From: Berberis thunbergii
Lineage: Eukaryota > Streptophyta > Magnoliopsida > Ranunculales > Berberidaceae
NCBI GenBank assembly: GCA_003290165.1
Contig: QNQO01005785.1
Location: 930,001 to 994,000 of the forward strand
Reading direction: 5' to 3'
DNA: 64,000 nt
Below, piece after piece: positions 13,001 to 24,598 of the stretch. The position numbers and the translations under genes are program-made. Numbering within the stretch: the stretch's first letter is position 1; every line of letters starts with the position of its first letter. Below the pieces are notes generated by a model that was not told the origin of the DNA, did not search any database, and saw only the letters and a list, made by a program, of their open reading frames with translations.

Positions 13001-14780
13001 GAAGGTTACCATAAAGAAGATTGAAGAACCACTGAAGGAAAAGAAAAACGAAGAGGTGTCTAACTTGCTCAAGGCGTAGAACAGTTGCCGCTATCGAGCA
13101 CTTGAAGAGCACAGTCAACGTTTTGAAATTTAAGGCTTTAGAATATTTAGAAATTAAGATAAGCAATTGATATTTAAAATAATCAAACTAATTAGTATCT
13201 ATTAAACTATTTAAGTATTAATTATTTATTAAATTAATTAGGCTATTTAGCGGCTCAATTGAAGTGCCACACCGTGGTAAGGGGAAAAACCATGTTGGGA
13301 CGAAGAATCTTCGAAGTGAAGCCCTAAGTGCGAAATTGGTGCCATGGCCGTCATAACAGAGCTGCAGTGAAGCTTCAGCCAACATAGATGCATCTAACTT
13401 CTTATTTGCATAGTTGACATGAGCAACAAATATGGCTGACTTCATTCACTTATTATAAGATGACGCATAATCCTGGTTTATATATGAATAATCATGTCAT
13501 TTGGTTGAAATTTCAAAAAACAAAAAATTTTCGAGTGAATAAGAACAGATTTACTCAAAAATGGAAGTGTAGCATGAAGTGCTTTGATTAACAAAGAGTA
13601 CAATTCACAGCATCTTATGAATTATATCCATGATGGATTGGCTAGGAAGATGTTCACACAGTTTGTTTTAGAGCGCTTAAAATAATTGTTCTAAACTTCT
13701 AATCTTTTGAAATTTTGGATTCAACAGAGAAAAACAGATTGAGGAAGCACAAATTTCAATTGAAATTAATCATGAGATAAATGTAATACCTGGGGAACAC
13801 TGTAACCATCTTCATAAGCATTCTGTCCTACAGATTGTTGTCCAGCAGCTTCAGTCTCCTTGTACCCAGTACCACCAGCATACAGAGGACCTGCATTTAG
13901 GTTGTTATACATGAGAAAACTATTAAGAGAAACAGAAAAAACAAAAAGGATTCAGAAGATTTCACAGACCAGTTCTCCTCTCAAGGTTAGCAGCATTTGC
14001 CAATTCTGCCCGAAGCTTTTCGACCTCTCTAGCCATTGAAACATAGTTTTTCTCCATCACTTGAAGAGACTCATAATGGTCATTGTATAGTTTCTTTTCA
14101 TAATCATAAGTAGCCCTGCAAAATCCGAAAAATGTATGCAGTCTCAAATCTTAGGCAAAACTATAGACATGTAGAATGGGTAGAAAAAAAAATTATTATG
14201 TACAAGTAGTGATACATTACCTGCAGTGCTGATATTCCTGTCTAAGAGATTCAAGTTCTGACATCAAAGCAGGGACCTGCTGAGTATCTGTGTGTGTCCT
14301 CTGGAGATCTTGAGTCAGTTGTTGAACTTTAGCAAAGAGCTCCTGTCTTGCAGTGACCAAGCTTTGAGCTTCAGTATGTGCCTGCTGCAACTCTGCATTA
14401 ACAGAATCTGCTGCATGCAGATCAACTTCCATCTTAGCTATCTTATCCATGATGCCCCTCATATGTTGTTCCTTATCATTCTTCATAGCACCGACTTGGG
14501 CCTGCAACCTCTGCAACTCCTGTTGTGCACCAGCAAGTTCTTGCCTCAAAGCTACATGGGTAGCTGCAAGCCGCTGGTTCTCTGTTGCAAGCCTTTCCAT
14601 CTCCATATGTTGTGAAGACATCTTCTGTTCTAAGACTTCCGGGGGAGGCAACATGTCAAAAGGAGGGAACGGGCCTGGTGGAGGGTGGATACCAGGACCA
14701 AATGGATCAAGATGCATCAGTCCAGTACCTGGAAGAGGCCGCCTCATATGAGGAGGTGGAAGGCGACCTTTGCTTCCCAT
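7041..14780 (-). CDS. FLL2: FLX-like coiled-coil protein (FLX-LIKE 2 type), four coding exons
   Basis: Minus-strand exons 14780-14221, 14115-13970, 13890-13790 and 7415-7041 join with GT-AG borders and matching phases (2/1, 1/2, 0/0) to a protein of about 393 residues, the usual length for this family. Residues 1-45 are Pro/Gly-rich, starting [10 protein letters not shown]. Residues about 50-235 are a long Gln/Glu-rich coiled coil (e.g. [20 protein letters not shown]). The rest is low-complexity Gly/Pro/Tyr with repeats of GYDP/GYDA/GYEA type. FLX family proteins work in the nucleus; Arabidopsis FLX is part of the FRIGIDA complex that activates FLC, while the role of the FLL paralogs is less defined. 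The ATG is preceded by an AG acceptor (TTGTTCAG), so a 5' UTR intron is likely. Intron 3 is 6.4 kb and transposon-laden. The symbol is by family resemblance and synteny, not phylogeny. Confidence 0.88.
8629..8698. repeat. Tandem duplication, about 35-bp unit
   Basis: The block GTGAAAGTCCTATCAATCAC and the following bases through TTCCAG occur twice head to tail, with starts at 8631 and 8666. The copies are almost identical, indicating a recent local duplication. Confidence 0.85.
8740..9070 (+). pseudogene. LINE reverse-transcriptase fragment (C-terminal part)
   Basis: In the plus strand one frame reads [12 protein letters not shown] followed by stop-interrupted sequence. This matches the conserved E-G-G-L-G-I-R-N/S-L stretch near the end of plant L1-type LINE ORF2 reverse transcriptases. 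It is short and full of stops. It probably belongs to the same decayed LINE as the fragment at 12016-12655, the two being separated by later insertions. Confidence 0.45.
9552..10060. mobile_element. W-type TIR element, copy 1 (approximate right end)
   Basis: It begins GCAGTTAAAACAATG and is rich in ATATAACGC, GTTATAAC and GCCGTTACGTTATG motifs, like a second copy at 55669-56883 that begins GCAGTTAAAACGACG. Both copies share the CCCTTTTAATGTTT and CCCATT(T)C(A)TTCTC blocks in the same order. It is non-coding. The right end is uncertain here; in copy 2 the end is an inverted GCAATTAAACGG. Confidence 0.5.
10300..10482. repeat. CT-rich low-complexity tract (left part)
   Basis: Pyrimidine-rich CTTCTTCT and CTCTCGATCT arrays. 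The tract continues at 11220-11330 after the hAT-like MITE, so the MITE landed inside it. Confidence 0.8.
10483..11219. mobile_element. hAT-like MITE with perfect 8-bp target duplication
   Basis: 737 bp flanked on both sides by CTCTATTT (10475-10482 and 11220-11227). The ends are inverted: AGGGATGGCAGTGGGGGCGG on the left and, read inward from the right, ATAAGGATGACAACAGGGCGG. Subterminal GGCGGATTT/AAATCCGCC motifs recur. An 8-bp duplication and a GGGATGGCAA-type end are characteristic of plant hAT MITEs. Long overlapping ORFs across it are by-products of its CT/GA-rich sequence; there is no transposase. Confidence 0.85.
11220..11330. repeat. CT-rich low-complexity tract (right part)
   Basis: Continuation of the pyrimidine-rich tract interrupted by the MITE. 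It contains CTCTCCCTCTCAATCTC-type repeats. Confidence 0.75.
12016..12655 (+). pseudogene. LINE ORF2 C-terminal remnant (zf-RVT-like)
   Basis: One plus frame ends in [15 protein letters not shown], matching the E-x2-x-H-x3-x-C zinc-binding end of plant LINE ORF2. Downstream, another frame reads [11 protein letters not shown], the conserved W-V-I-W-x-E-R-N motif that follows it, then [20 protein letters not shown]. At least two frameshifts and several stops are present. This is the decayed 3' part of a LINE inside FLX-like intron 3, opposite in orientation to the host gene. Confidence 0.6.
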
Positions 14781-15395
14781 GTTAACCGATTAATGTCACC
14801 TGAACAATAAGACAAGTAAACATAAGATAAATGGACGACGGATTGCCACCAATTGTTCATATTCATGCATTACAAGTGTCAGACCTGTTTACTGAAAGCA
14901 ATAAGATATAAGAATTAAGAGAGACAAGGGTGAGAATCTATGAATTAGCTGAAATTAGCAATTATTCTTGTAAAATTGTTTTCCTTTGATTTATATCAGC
15001 TTGTTGGATTGTTAATCTTTTTACATTATTGCCACAGAAATTCTTCCATTATTGTAGCTTGGTAGCCATTTCATCCTTTGTCACTGCATTAGTGGACTTG
15101 ACTTTTTTATTATGTGATTTATGAAATGTTCAAAGCACTCTAGCTTTCAGCTTGCAGTGCCACAACCAAGATAAAGCTATACACCTTTACTTTATTTAAA
15201 CTGTGTGTAGGAATGGTATACTCGTTGGCAGTTTTGTCAAAATGGGGTGTTCACTCACCTGAAACTTAAACCAAAGCAACCTCACTTCGACTAGATGTGT
15301 GACATGAAGCGGACGCTTTTTTATGATTCGAAAGCTTCAATGAAGACCCAGCTTATAGTTTTTAAACTGTTGTTGTTGTTGTTTATTATTATTAC

Positions 15396-15435
<40 letters not shown>

Positions 15436-16949
15436 CTAGGTAAATACAAATACATTCAGTAACTGTGTCTCTATGTTCTGATTGAAACCCTTGCCCTCAC
15501 AATGCATGGGCTGTGGGAGAAGAAGAAAGAAAAGTAACAAGAGGGCGCTACTCAGTTGGCCCTACTGTCTAAAAGACATTTGTATATTTATATCGAGTAA
15601 TCCTCCTTTTTTCTCAGTTAGCAAAGTTTTTTTTTTTGGTATATGCTTATTTATTGAAGTAAAAAAACATAAATAAATGATATACACAAAAGAATTCACA
15701 AAGACAATCCCGAGTGAATGCCAAGGCTTCCTAATTTTGATTGCAGAAAACTTGAATCTTCAAGGGCTAGTGGTTGGCATCATCTTTAATAATATATAGA
15801 CGTTGTAGTATCGCATCATACAATATCCTTCGATTAACTATAACTCCATCGGTTCATTCATAAACCCCAATGGGTTTGCCACATATGACAAAGCGTTTAT
15901 AAGTTCTACATCAATGTCCTTCATTGACACCCAAGATTCTCTTCATTCGGTTCACATTAACATTAGCCCATCCATTCCCTCTAAAAGATTGAATCCCACA
16001 TTGGCTGCAGAAATAGGGAGTTCTTTCAGTCCTTTACTTCACTAAGACCACGCTTGATTGCATTGGAAACCCCCAGTTTTTGCTAAATTTGCATATGCAA
16101 AAATGAATAATTATCATAAAAAAATTGTCTTTCATTTACATGAGAAATTTTTCCTCAATCTCACTTAAGATGATAATTTCTGATGTGAACAAAACAACAA
16201 CGTATGATAATTAGTCATTTTTGCAAATTTAATTAGCTTCCATCTAGTTACAATTTATGACTTTTTTCCTAATAAAATTTTTTATTGCAAGCCAACACAT
16301 GATAAAGAAAGCTATAACTGTGAAACTCAAACAACTAAGCATCTCATCCAATGTATACAAAAAGAAGGGATCGCCTACTAGGAAATCACATGAAATAGAA
16401 AGAATTAAACCTAATAGAAGCAGATTTACAAATAATTGAAGGCGAGAAATGAACAGAGACATAGGAGAGGACATTTCTTATCCACAGTAAAATTGAAGCG
16501 AGGAATCAAAACTCTAACAATACCAGCAAAATGAGCTGTTCTTTACTTTCAATAAGATAAACGGAGAAGAGAGCTTAAACCCTAAACACTTAAAAGAATG
16601 AATGAATGAAACCCTAGAGAATGGAATGGAATGGAAATCTTACTGGAAGGATAGCTCGAGTCGCTTCACGAATCGAACAGAAAAAGGAAATCCTTGTTTG
16701 GGTTTTGGAGGTGCGGATGGATACAAATGGGGTTGGGTCGATTTGCAGGCACAGTCGCAGAAATATGGAGCGGACGGTTTGCTGTCCTACGCAAGTCTCA
16801 AGTCTTGTTCATAAAAAATAAAAAGTATTGCACGAGGACCGCTCATGTTTCCTTGAGAAATTTGTACTTTGGCAAATATGCGCATCCCGGCTGGAAGATC
16901 TCGGTGCCACCACATAATGAGATCACAAACAACGAAAATTCTACGATGT
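14781..16949 (-). promoter_or_regulatory. Upstream region of the FLX-like gene (5' UTR intron and promoter, inferred)
   Basis: An AG acceptor sits just upstream of the FLX-like ATG, and a candidate donor (TTCCA|GTAAGAT on the minus strand) lies near 16640-16650, so a 5' UTR intron of about 1.8 kb is plausible. The promoter would then lie around 16.7-16.95 kb, right against the end of the Mutator-like element. No TATA box is clear. A (TTA)n microsatellite lies inside the presumed intron. Confidence 0.35.
15378..15431. repeat. (TTA)n microsatellite
   Basis: About 17 units of TTA/ATT with one ACT interruption. Confidence 0.95.
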
Positions 16950-17030
16950 CTGGTCTCGCATGCCTAGTGCGTGCCTGAATGGTGTCAGGCACATGCACCG
17001 CATGGTATCAAGCACATGGTTGGCTTGAAA
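16950..17030. repeat. Left terminal inverted repeat of the MULE
   Basis: CTGGTCTCGCATGCCTAG through CAAGCACATGGTTGG, followed by a poly-A/poly-G run. It pairs with 25500-25576 in inverted orientation, with several small gaps. Confidence 0.6.
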
Positions 17031-17776
17031 AAAAAAAAAAAGGGGGGTCTCGATCTGATTTGAACCTAAAAAGGGAAGAGGAAGAGAAAGGGGATCTGAG
17101 GGAAAGGAAGAGGAACCTGCAAATCTGAGAGATTTGAACCTAAAAAGAGGGATCTGAGGATGAGGAACACCAGGTTCGCCTGAAGGTTAGAGAAAGGGAT
17201 TGAAGAGGAAGCTAAAGGTAGGTTCGCTCGAGAAAACCTATTTGAACCTAAAAAAGGGGATCTGAGGAAGAGGAAGACCAGGGTTTGCTTGAGAAAGAGA
17301 ACTGGAGGAGAAGCTCGAGAACTGAAGGAGAAGCTCAAGTACTGGTGGAGGTCGACAACTGAAGCTCGAAAAGGGGTAAGTGATGTTCACCTCCAAATGA
17401 TGTTCTCCTTCTGCTTCCAAATCATGATCCTGTAACATATGTATGGAGCATAAACTTCTCAACCTCTTCTACTTTATTTTTTATGGATCAGTTTATATGA
17501 AATTATTCAATCTTATGTTATTTTTTTGTCAACGCATGAATGGCATACAAAGCCTACGTTGTTTATTCTGGGCGTGTTCCTGAAGTATATGTGACTTGGC
17601 TAGGTTGCGCATTACAAATAAATGAGTACAAGGGTTTCAAATCAGTTGAAAAAAGCCTATGAAGATTACGACATGAGGAAGCGATCAGAAGAGGACAGAT
17701 TAGAGCACGAAGCGAGAATAGAACAAGAGGCGAGAAGAGAGCACCAGTCAAGAAGAAACGACACTGAAGATGTAGT

Positions 17777-20099
17777 CACTACAAGAAATCTATCTTTTAC
17801 CAACAAAATTATTGCTACGAAAATTGATTTCCTTGTTAATATTGTAGCATTGTCAACGAATAAAAAATTTCCTTGAAAAAATCATAAACTTGTTACTGTT
17901 TTCCAACAAAATATATTTTGTATGAAACATTCCTTGTTAAATAGGTGGCGGAAAACATTCCCTCCAAACCCAATTTCTTGCTAAATTGTTGTAACAATGA
18001 AATTATTTTTATGACCACAAAATACTTGTTCCTTGGTAATTATGGCATCATCTGGAATGAAATATTTTGTTGCTAAAAAAGACTAATTTTAACAATAAAT
18101 CACTTTCCTTGTTAACGAATATTAAATCTGATTCATCCCTCTTTAGTAAGGAAATATGTTTTCCTAGACAATAATCACATTATTAATAATGATTGATAAT
18201 TTTTCCATTAGGTTTTTCATGTTAAAGCTCGTTTATTAATTTATAGCAACAAAGTCATATTTCGTTAAAAATTGTCACACTATTGGCAACGTTTTTATTT
18301 TTTTGGAAAAAATATTTTTTTTAATGAAATCTTTGTAGCTATGAAATAAGATTTTGTTGGTAATTATAACATTGTTCGTAACAAATTGTTTTCTAGGTAA
18401 AAACTGATAATTATTTTCATGAAAATTTGTTTCTCATTAAAGTTCACTAACTATTTTATAGCGACAAGTCATTATTTTGTTGGAAATATGTATACTCACT
18501 ACAAAAAATGTTTTATTTACTAACAAATTTTATTTTCCTTGTTAATATGTTACTATTTCTAACAAAAATAAATTTCATTGAAAAAACTATAGAGTTGTCA
18601 CTTTTTGTAACAAAATCTATTTTGTTGGCAACTTTTCTTTGTAAAAAGGTGGCGAAAAATATTTATTCTAAAACCAATTTCCCACCAACATTATTTAGCA
18701 ACAAAATATTTCTATTTCAACGAAATTTTAGTTTGTTAGTTATAATGACGTCATTTACAATAAATTATTTCATTGCTAATAAATATTAATATTATTGACA
18801 AACATTTTCTTAGTAAATGTACTATAACACTTGTTCGTGTCTCTTCAACAATGAAACTAAATTTTCTCTAGTTAATTACCACGTTATAGCAACGATTTAT
18901 TTGGTTACTTATAATGAATTTTTTTTCATGAAATTTTTTTTATATTTAAAGCTCCTAGCTTCTTTATAGTGGAAAAATATCAATTCGTTGAAATTTTTTA
19001 ATAGTAGCATTGATATTATTTCATCTGAAAAATCAAATAAAATTTATTTAACAATACAACATTATTTTACTGTTAATTATAATATTAATGGTAACAATTT
19101 ATTTCGTTGCTAAATATTGATAAAATTTTCATGAACTTTTTCTTATTAAGGTTCATTTTCTTATTTACAACAATTTAATTTTATTTCATTGGAGATATAA
19201 CCAATTTCAATAACATATAGCATTGAAATGCTATTTCTATTTTTGTTGCTAATTATAATGGTGTTATTGTGAAAAAAATTTCATTGCTAAAAGTGGTAGA
19301 TATTTAACATAAATCTTATAATCGTGAAAATATTTAGTTCTATTTCATAGTGACGAAATATTATATATTAGTCTCTATTATATACGTAGCAATGATTTTT
19401 TTTATTGCAACAAATGAGTAATTTGATTTAATAAGCTATAAAGTTGTTTCACACAACACAATTATTCAAATAGCTCAATTAGTAAATATTGCAACAGATT
19501 TACTATAGGTCAAGAGTTTGATTCTCGTTGAGCCTAAAAATAAATATATTATATATGGAATTTCATAGTGGGATCTTATCATCAAGAGTGATGTCCTTAG
19601 AGTTTGGGAGACCTAGATTAGGTCGTCTCTTAGACAACTTTAATATATCATTTTTTATTGAAAATAATTTCCTTGGTAATTGGTAACGATAGTGATGACA
19701 ACTTTCGTTGATATTCATTCTTTTTACCAACGAAAAAGTTATATGATAAAGGTTGTTACCTTTGCCAACGACAATTTTCCTTGATGATTTTAAGATTTTT
19801 TGAGAAATATTTTGTAGGTGATTAAAATAGTTCTTGCAACAAACAATTTGTTGGTAACAATATTTGATTTTTACCAACGAATTTCCTTGGTAGTTGTCAA
19901 TATTACCAACAAAATATTTTCTTGACTTAGCGTCCCTTTTACCAACAAAAACTGTAATTCCTTGGCAAATACCTTTAGCTATGGGGATGCCTTCAGGATC
20001 CCACTAACGAATTTTTTCCTTGTTAATAGTAGTTTTCAACAAAATTTTGAGTTTTGTCAAGGACATTTTTTCTTGAAAAATGCCTTAATTGTTGTAGTG
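17777..20099. mobile_element. Non-autonomous CACTA (En/Spm-type) element
   Basis: It starts CACTACAAGAAATC and ends ATTGTTGTAGTG, i.e. inverted CACTACAA-x-A ends, and is flanked by the 3-bp duplication AGT (17774-17776 and 20100-20102), the CACTA hallmark. The 2323-bp interior is very AT-rich with many dispersed copies of TTTACCAACAAAAT, TTTCCTTGTTAAT and TTTCGTTG-like motifs, as expected of subterminal repeats. A second internal CACTACAAAAAATG at about 18495 suggests a rearranged or composite origin. No transposase ORF. Confidence 0.9.
19465..19540 (+). other. tRNA-like fragment inside the CACTA element
   Basis: TAGCTCAATTAGTAAATATT followed about 30 bp later by GGTCAAGAGTTTGATTCTCG resembles the A and B boxes of a tRNA gene (TAGCTCAATTGGTA and GGTTCGATTCC) with mismatches. 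A clover-leaf does not close convincingly and the 5' arm is AT-rich. It may be a SINE head or a captured tRNA pseudogene. Confidence 0.35.
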
Positions 20100-20184
20100 A
20101 GTGGACCAACAAAATAATACTTCTGAGGGTCGTGGCGATCAAACTCATTATCAAAAATATGAAACTCAAGTCAACGATCCTTAG

Positions 20185-22468
20185 GCTTTTACAAGGGACG
20201 TAATCAACAATATGTTAGTGGTAGTTTATTGATTTTTGTACTTATCTTTTTTAAGATTTTGGATGGTATGTGAGATGTAATTTTGTTTTATAATGTACTT
20301 GTGAAGAAAATTTGAGTAAATGATTACTGGGTTTGAGTTGAAATTGAATTGTTTATAAATTTTCAATCTTGTTCATTCAAAATGAAGTTTTGGTTCATTG
20401 ATTAGATTTGTTTGGCTAATATAGATATTAAAAAATGAAGTTTTTTGTTGAACTGCTAGTAGTTGTTTAGTTTGAAGCTGACGTAGGAACTAATTGGATT
20501 GGATATTTCTTGAATCAATCAAGTTCCCAATCTGTTTTATTTTGACGTTTAGGTTGATGAATTGAAACATGTAGATCTAGTGTTTATATTGGTTAGGTTG
20601 ATGGAATTCTATCTGAGCATTTGATCGTGGTAATAGGTGTTTACAAAATCCCATCATATGCAAAGCATATCTGCAGTTTCAATTGCAACTTTTGAACCCC
20701 ATTACTGGCATGTGGCTATGCTTTTCCTTTGTCAACATCATAGATAGAAACCTGTCAATATGTTCTTCATATTCTACTCCAGTATGTGTTCCTTTCTGCA
20801 TGAAGCTTCATTCATTTGCCATATCTGATAGAGTAGGGAAGGTGTTTGCCGAATGGTGCTCCAGAATCTCATTTCACTCAAGGAGTCTAGTAACTCACCA
20901 AGCAATTACAAACCAAAGCATTGAACACAAGTACCAAATAGAATTGAATTTCCCCCAACAATTACATGAAAAATGAAAGAAATCGATAGCAAAGCTCTCT
21001 CCACAGTCTTAAAAATTAAACAAACAAATGAATCCAACAAAACATCAAATTCCAAGCACCGATAACCACAAATTAAATACGAAAAAAAACTGATAGCATC
21101 TTCAAGTTTAGAACCATATTGCACCAAAATAGCACCATATAGCACCGATAACCACAAAATAACACCAAAAAACTGATAGCACCAAAAAATTGATAGCACC
21201 AAAAACTGATAGAATCTTCAAGTTTAGACATAGAACTAATAGCTACAAAAATTGCTGGAATATATCACCAAAAAAAGAGCTAAAAATAACTGCTGGAAGC
21301 ACCAAAAAAACTGCTGGAATATGACAATAAATATAAATTGCTGGAACATAGCACCAAAAAAACTATTTGCAACAATTTTTATTTCGGGCAGTCTGTTAAT
21401 TGATTTACCATGTCAGTGGGAAAAATGATCAAACAATTCAGTATGGGGAAACTTTTCCACCATGCTAAAACAAATCATATAGCAGAAAAAACTAAAATTT
21501 CAACAATTCTAGCCAGCCATTGCAACCAAACACATGATGTTTACCATAGAAACATTGCAATCTTCTCTACTACAAAAACTCCTTACTTTAATCAAACAAA
21601 TTGGATTCAACCAAGCAACAGACAAGTAATCTTCTCTACTACAAAAAAAACCTCATTCATTCACAAACACATCTGAGCAATCCCATTACAAATGTACTCA
21701 AAACCCAATTAGTGGGTGCTATCACATATAAAAGTTCTGAAGTCTACACCCAACCATTTATAGCATTCTGGCAGTCTACCAAACACAACCATTCATAGCA
21801 TTCTCCACTTGTTTGAATAAGTTTCTTCAGGGTTGGCTTCTGACAGATAGAGTTCAGATGCAACACCATCATCTCTACAAACATGTAGACAAACATGGGA
21901 TGCGTTGATATATGGCACAACAATAATAATGCATTTAAAATAAGAACTAACATAGTTTGAGATCCTTACCAGGGTGAAAATAATGAGCTGTAATCTCTCA
22001 ATTCCATGTCGTTGCTAGAAGTTGGTCGCTGCAAAAATAAATGATAAAGGCTTACATTCTTTATGTGGTTGTTAAAATGATCTTAAGCAAGTAAATTACA
22101 TACATGTGTTATAAGTGAGTAAAACTGACCAAGTCCATCAATTGTAGCACTAACTTAGTATGACCCCATACCTTCATCCTTCAAAACGAAAAACATGTTA
22201 ATCATAGTGGGGCAAATCATAAGTGAACAATCGATGTACTAAAGACAAACCTGTGTGTTAAGATTTAATTGACCATATGGCTCAACATTGTTTGAAAAGA
22301 GGTGTCATCTATTGTAAACCTTCAAATCCAACTTGGGTAGAACCCTACAAATGACATGTCAAATTAAAAGTAAATATTCTTAAATTGAAAAAATATATAT
22401 TCATTAAAGTAAAACAAACAAGTAAATTACCAAATTATTGTCAATGGCAAGTTCTTTGTCAATACTTC
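20185..22468. other. Non-coding interior of the MULE
   Basis: AT-rich sequence between the interrupted ORF and the transposase 3' end. A plus ORF at 20683-20976 has no recognisable family. A minisatellite lies at about 21110-21370. Nothing else is supported. Confidence 0.4.
21110..21370. repeat. Degenerate minisatellite, ATAGCACCAAAAAACTG unit
   Basis: The motif (G)ATAGCACCAAAAA(A)CTGATAG recurs about ten times with variants (CTGCTGGAATATAGCACC). Simple tandem expansion, non-coding. Confidence 0.75.
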
Positions 22469-24598
22469 TCATTTTATCCCTCTATTTCGAAGTTTCTTTA
22501 TTTTTCTTGCTCTTTTTACAAACTTTTTCCATGGTGGATTGCATCCTCGAAGTAGAACGTCATCCATTGCAACGGACGACCAATGGACTATGAATTTGAT
22601 CAGTAGTTTTAGCGCCAACTTCCAAAAACCCTTTTGACTCAACATTAACATCACCATCACCATCACCTTTTGATCTCTTTAGTTCACCAATCTTCAATTT
22701 ATCCAATGTTTAACATTATTTGTCGCCTTTTGATCCTCAGAAGTTAAGTCAACCATTTCATAAAAGAGACTGCACATCTCATCAAGTCGTTCATTTTTAG
22801 GCTTCATTGCCCAATCCGAATATACAATTTTAACCTTCTTATGACACCTCTTAACATCTTTCCTCCACCTTCGAAGAATAAATTTTTATGGTAAAACATT
22901 AATTCTCTTATGAGACAATACCGATAAAATATGTTTGCATAGGATCTCCCTAAACTCAAACAATTGACAATTGCACTTAAAATTGAAGTCATCATCATTA
23001 AAATAAACTTTAAAATTAATTGATCTATATGTGTTTCCTATCAACTTGTCTTCCGAAACATAATAAACTTGAAAGTCATACTCCTCCATGACATGATGAT
23101 TAACTGCACAACATAATCTTCCTGCAATCTCTGTTTGAAACTCCTTAAATTTATTTGTGGTGTAGGCAGCTTGAAATTTTTTTTCAAATGTGTAAGGAGT
23201 AATGCAAGGAAGCCAACAACGGTTAAATGATCTAAAGTCTTCATCAACTTCTTTTTGAACCTTACCTCGTAGTGCATTCTCATATTGTTTTACGAATTGC
23301 TTTAGAGTGGTTTTTGAATTTACATAACCATAAAAAAAAGCATTCATACTTTCACTCCTTTGTGTTGAAGACATCCCTGCCCAAAAAGTATTCCTCTAAA
23401 TGTTGGTACTCAACGAATTCTTTCATCATATAATCCACTCAACCAATCATTATTTGAAGGTTAAATTTCTCAATGAACCCACACTTATATTCTTCAAACT
23501 TTTCATAAGACAGAGAATCATAAACTGTTCTTTGCATTGCAAACTTTATAGCCTCATATTGATTGCAACCCCGATAATTTTCAGGCAACTTTTTCATAAT
23601 ATGCCATAAGCACCATCTATGTCATGTGTTGGGAAACACAATTTCGATGGCTTTCTTTATTGCTCTGTCCTGATCAGTGATTGTAGCATCTGGAGCACAA
23701 TCATTCATACGCACAAGCCAAGATTTGAAAAGGCAAACAAAACTCTTCTACTGTCTCACTACAGATCAATCCACATCCAAAAAGCATTGACTGACCACGA
23801 TGATTCACCCCAAACAAAAGGAGCAAATGACATTTCATACTTATTAGTTAAGTACGTAGTGTCAAAAGTAATGGCATCGCCAAACTCCTTGTAAGTTTTT
23901 CTACTGCATGCGTCAGCCCAAAAGACATTTCTTAACCTCCCTTTGTCATCCAAATCCATCAAATAAAAAAAATCAACATTGTTAGCTTGCATATTTTAGA
24001 AGTAGTTATGAAGTGTCATCGCATCCCCCTCACCAAGTCTCAGTCGCCTTATTTTATGTAGATAGTTATAACAATCTTTTTGGGAAAATGTAATATTATC
24101 ATTCCCACCAGCTTCAACCACACACGAAGAAAAACTCTTATTTGGCCTAATGTCTGCCCTATCATTATATTCAAGCCTCTTCTTCACATACTGGCTCATA
24201 ATTCGATTTTTCTGATAATATCTCGATTTTCCAGGGCTCAAATCATGATTGTGATCATCAGTTACCGTTGTCACTCTCAATGTTCCATCAGGGCATATAA
24301 GAGCTCTAATTTTAGCCTTACAACCACATCTACCACAGGGATGCAATTTTATAACACTTTCTGCTTTACTTTTTGAATTCCCAGCCCAACCACATGCAAG
24401 AATAAGATATTTAAGATTACCCTGATCATCTTTTTCAATTGCCCTTACTCTCACTGGAAATCTATTTTTATTACCATAATCATGATAATATGTCTGATAC
24501 TCATCAATGTTGTTAAATTCCATCCCTATGCAAGGCTCTTTTATCTCTTCTAAAAATTCTTCATTTTCCATACATTTGTTATTTTCTAATGTATCCAT
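22469..24598 (-). pseudogene. FAR1-related MULE transposase, decayed
   Basis: From ATG 24598 the first 200 residues hold a FAR1 DNA-binding domain: GMEFNNIDEYQTYYHDYGNK, Cys residues in the CG...CGRCGCKAKI segment, and the D-D-H-N-H zinc ligands (WRKY-GCM1 fold). A stop or frameshift follows at about 23994; the next frame gives the start of the MULE transposase core (FFYLMDLDDKGRLRNVFWAD, then FGDAITFDTTY with the first catalytic-type Asp) and breaks again near 23800. The 23375-23760 part is only readable across several frames. From 23374 to 22886 the frame is open again, with the family-typical MSSTQRSESMNAFF motif and the SWIM zinc finger C-x-C-x(n)-C-x-H (C-N-C-Q-L-F-E-F-R-E-I-L-C-K-H). 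FAR1/FHY3-like factors are domesticated MULE transposases; here the broken frame and inverted ends argue for a dead transposon gene. Confidence 0.8.

Larger units (their letters stand above)
7416..13789 (-). other. FLX-like intron 3, transposon-expanded
   Basis: A 6374-bp intron between the exon ending Y-S-V-P-Q and the last exon beginning E-R-G-L-L-P. It holds a 35-bp tandem duplication, LINE fragments, a W-type element, a CT-rich tract split by a hAT-like MITE, and unassigned AT-rich sequence (7416-8628, 12656-13789). The remaining long ORFs here have no recognisable family and are probably chance. Confidence 0.75.
17540..20184 (+). pseudogene. Small ORF with RNase H1-type hybrid-binding fold, frameshifted and split by a CACTA element
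   Basis: From ATG 17540 one frame reads AYVVYSGRVPEVYVTW ... YKGFKS. This is the pattern of the N-terminal RNA-DNA hybrid-binding domain of RNase H1 (Pfam PF01693 type: Y-V-V-x-x-G-R-x-P-x-V-Y-x-x-W ... Y-K-G-F). It stops at 17660. In an A6 run at 17649-17654 the frame is off by one base; the adjacent frame (from 17622) continues with AYEDYDMRKR and a charged, probably helical, Arg/Glu-rich tail. At 17776 a CACTA element interrupts. Ignoring it and one AGT duplication, the frame stays open for 26 more codons to TAG at 20182-20184. Which transposon or host gene it came from is unknown; the position near the MULE end suggests passenger DNA. Confidence 0.5.

Noticed and set aside
22469..24598. 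Active FAR1/FHY3-type transcription factor gene
   Set aside because: At least three frame breaks and a location between Mutator-like inverted ends fit a dead transposase better than a domesticated gene.
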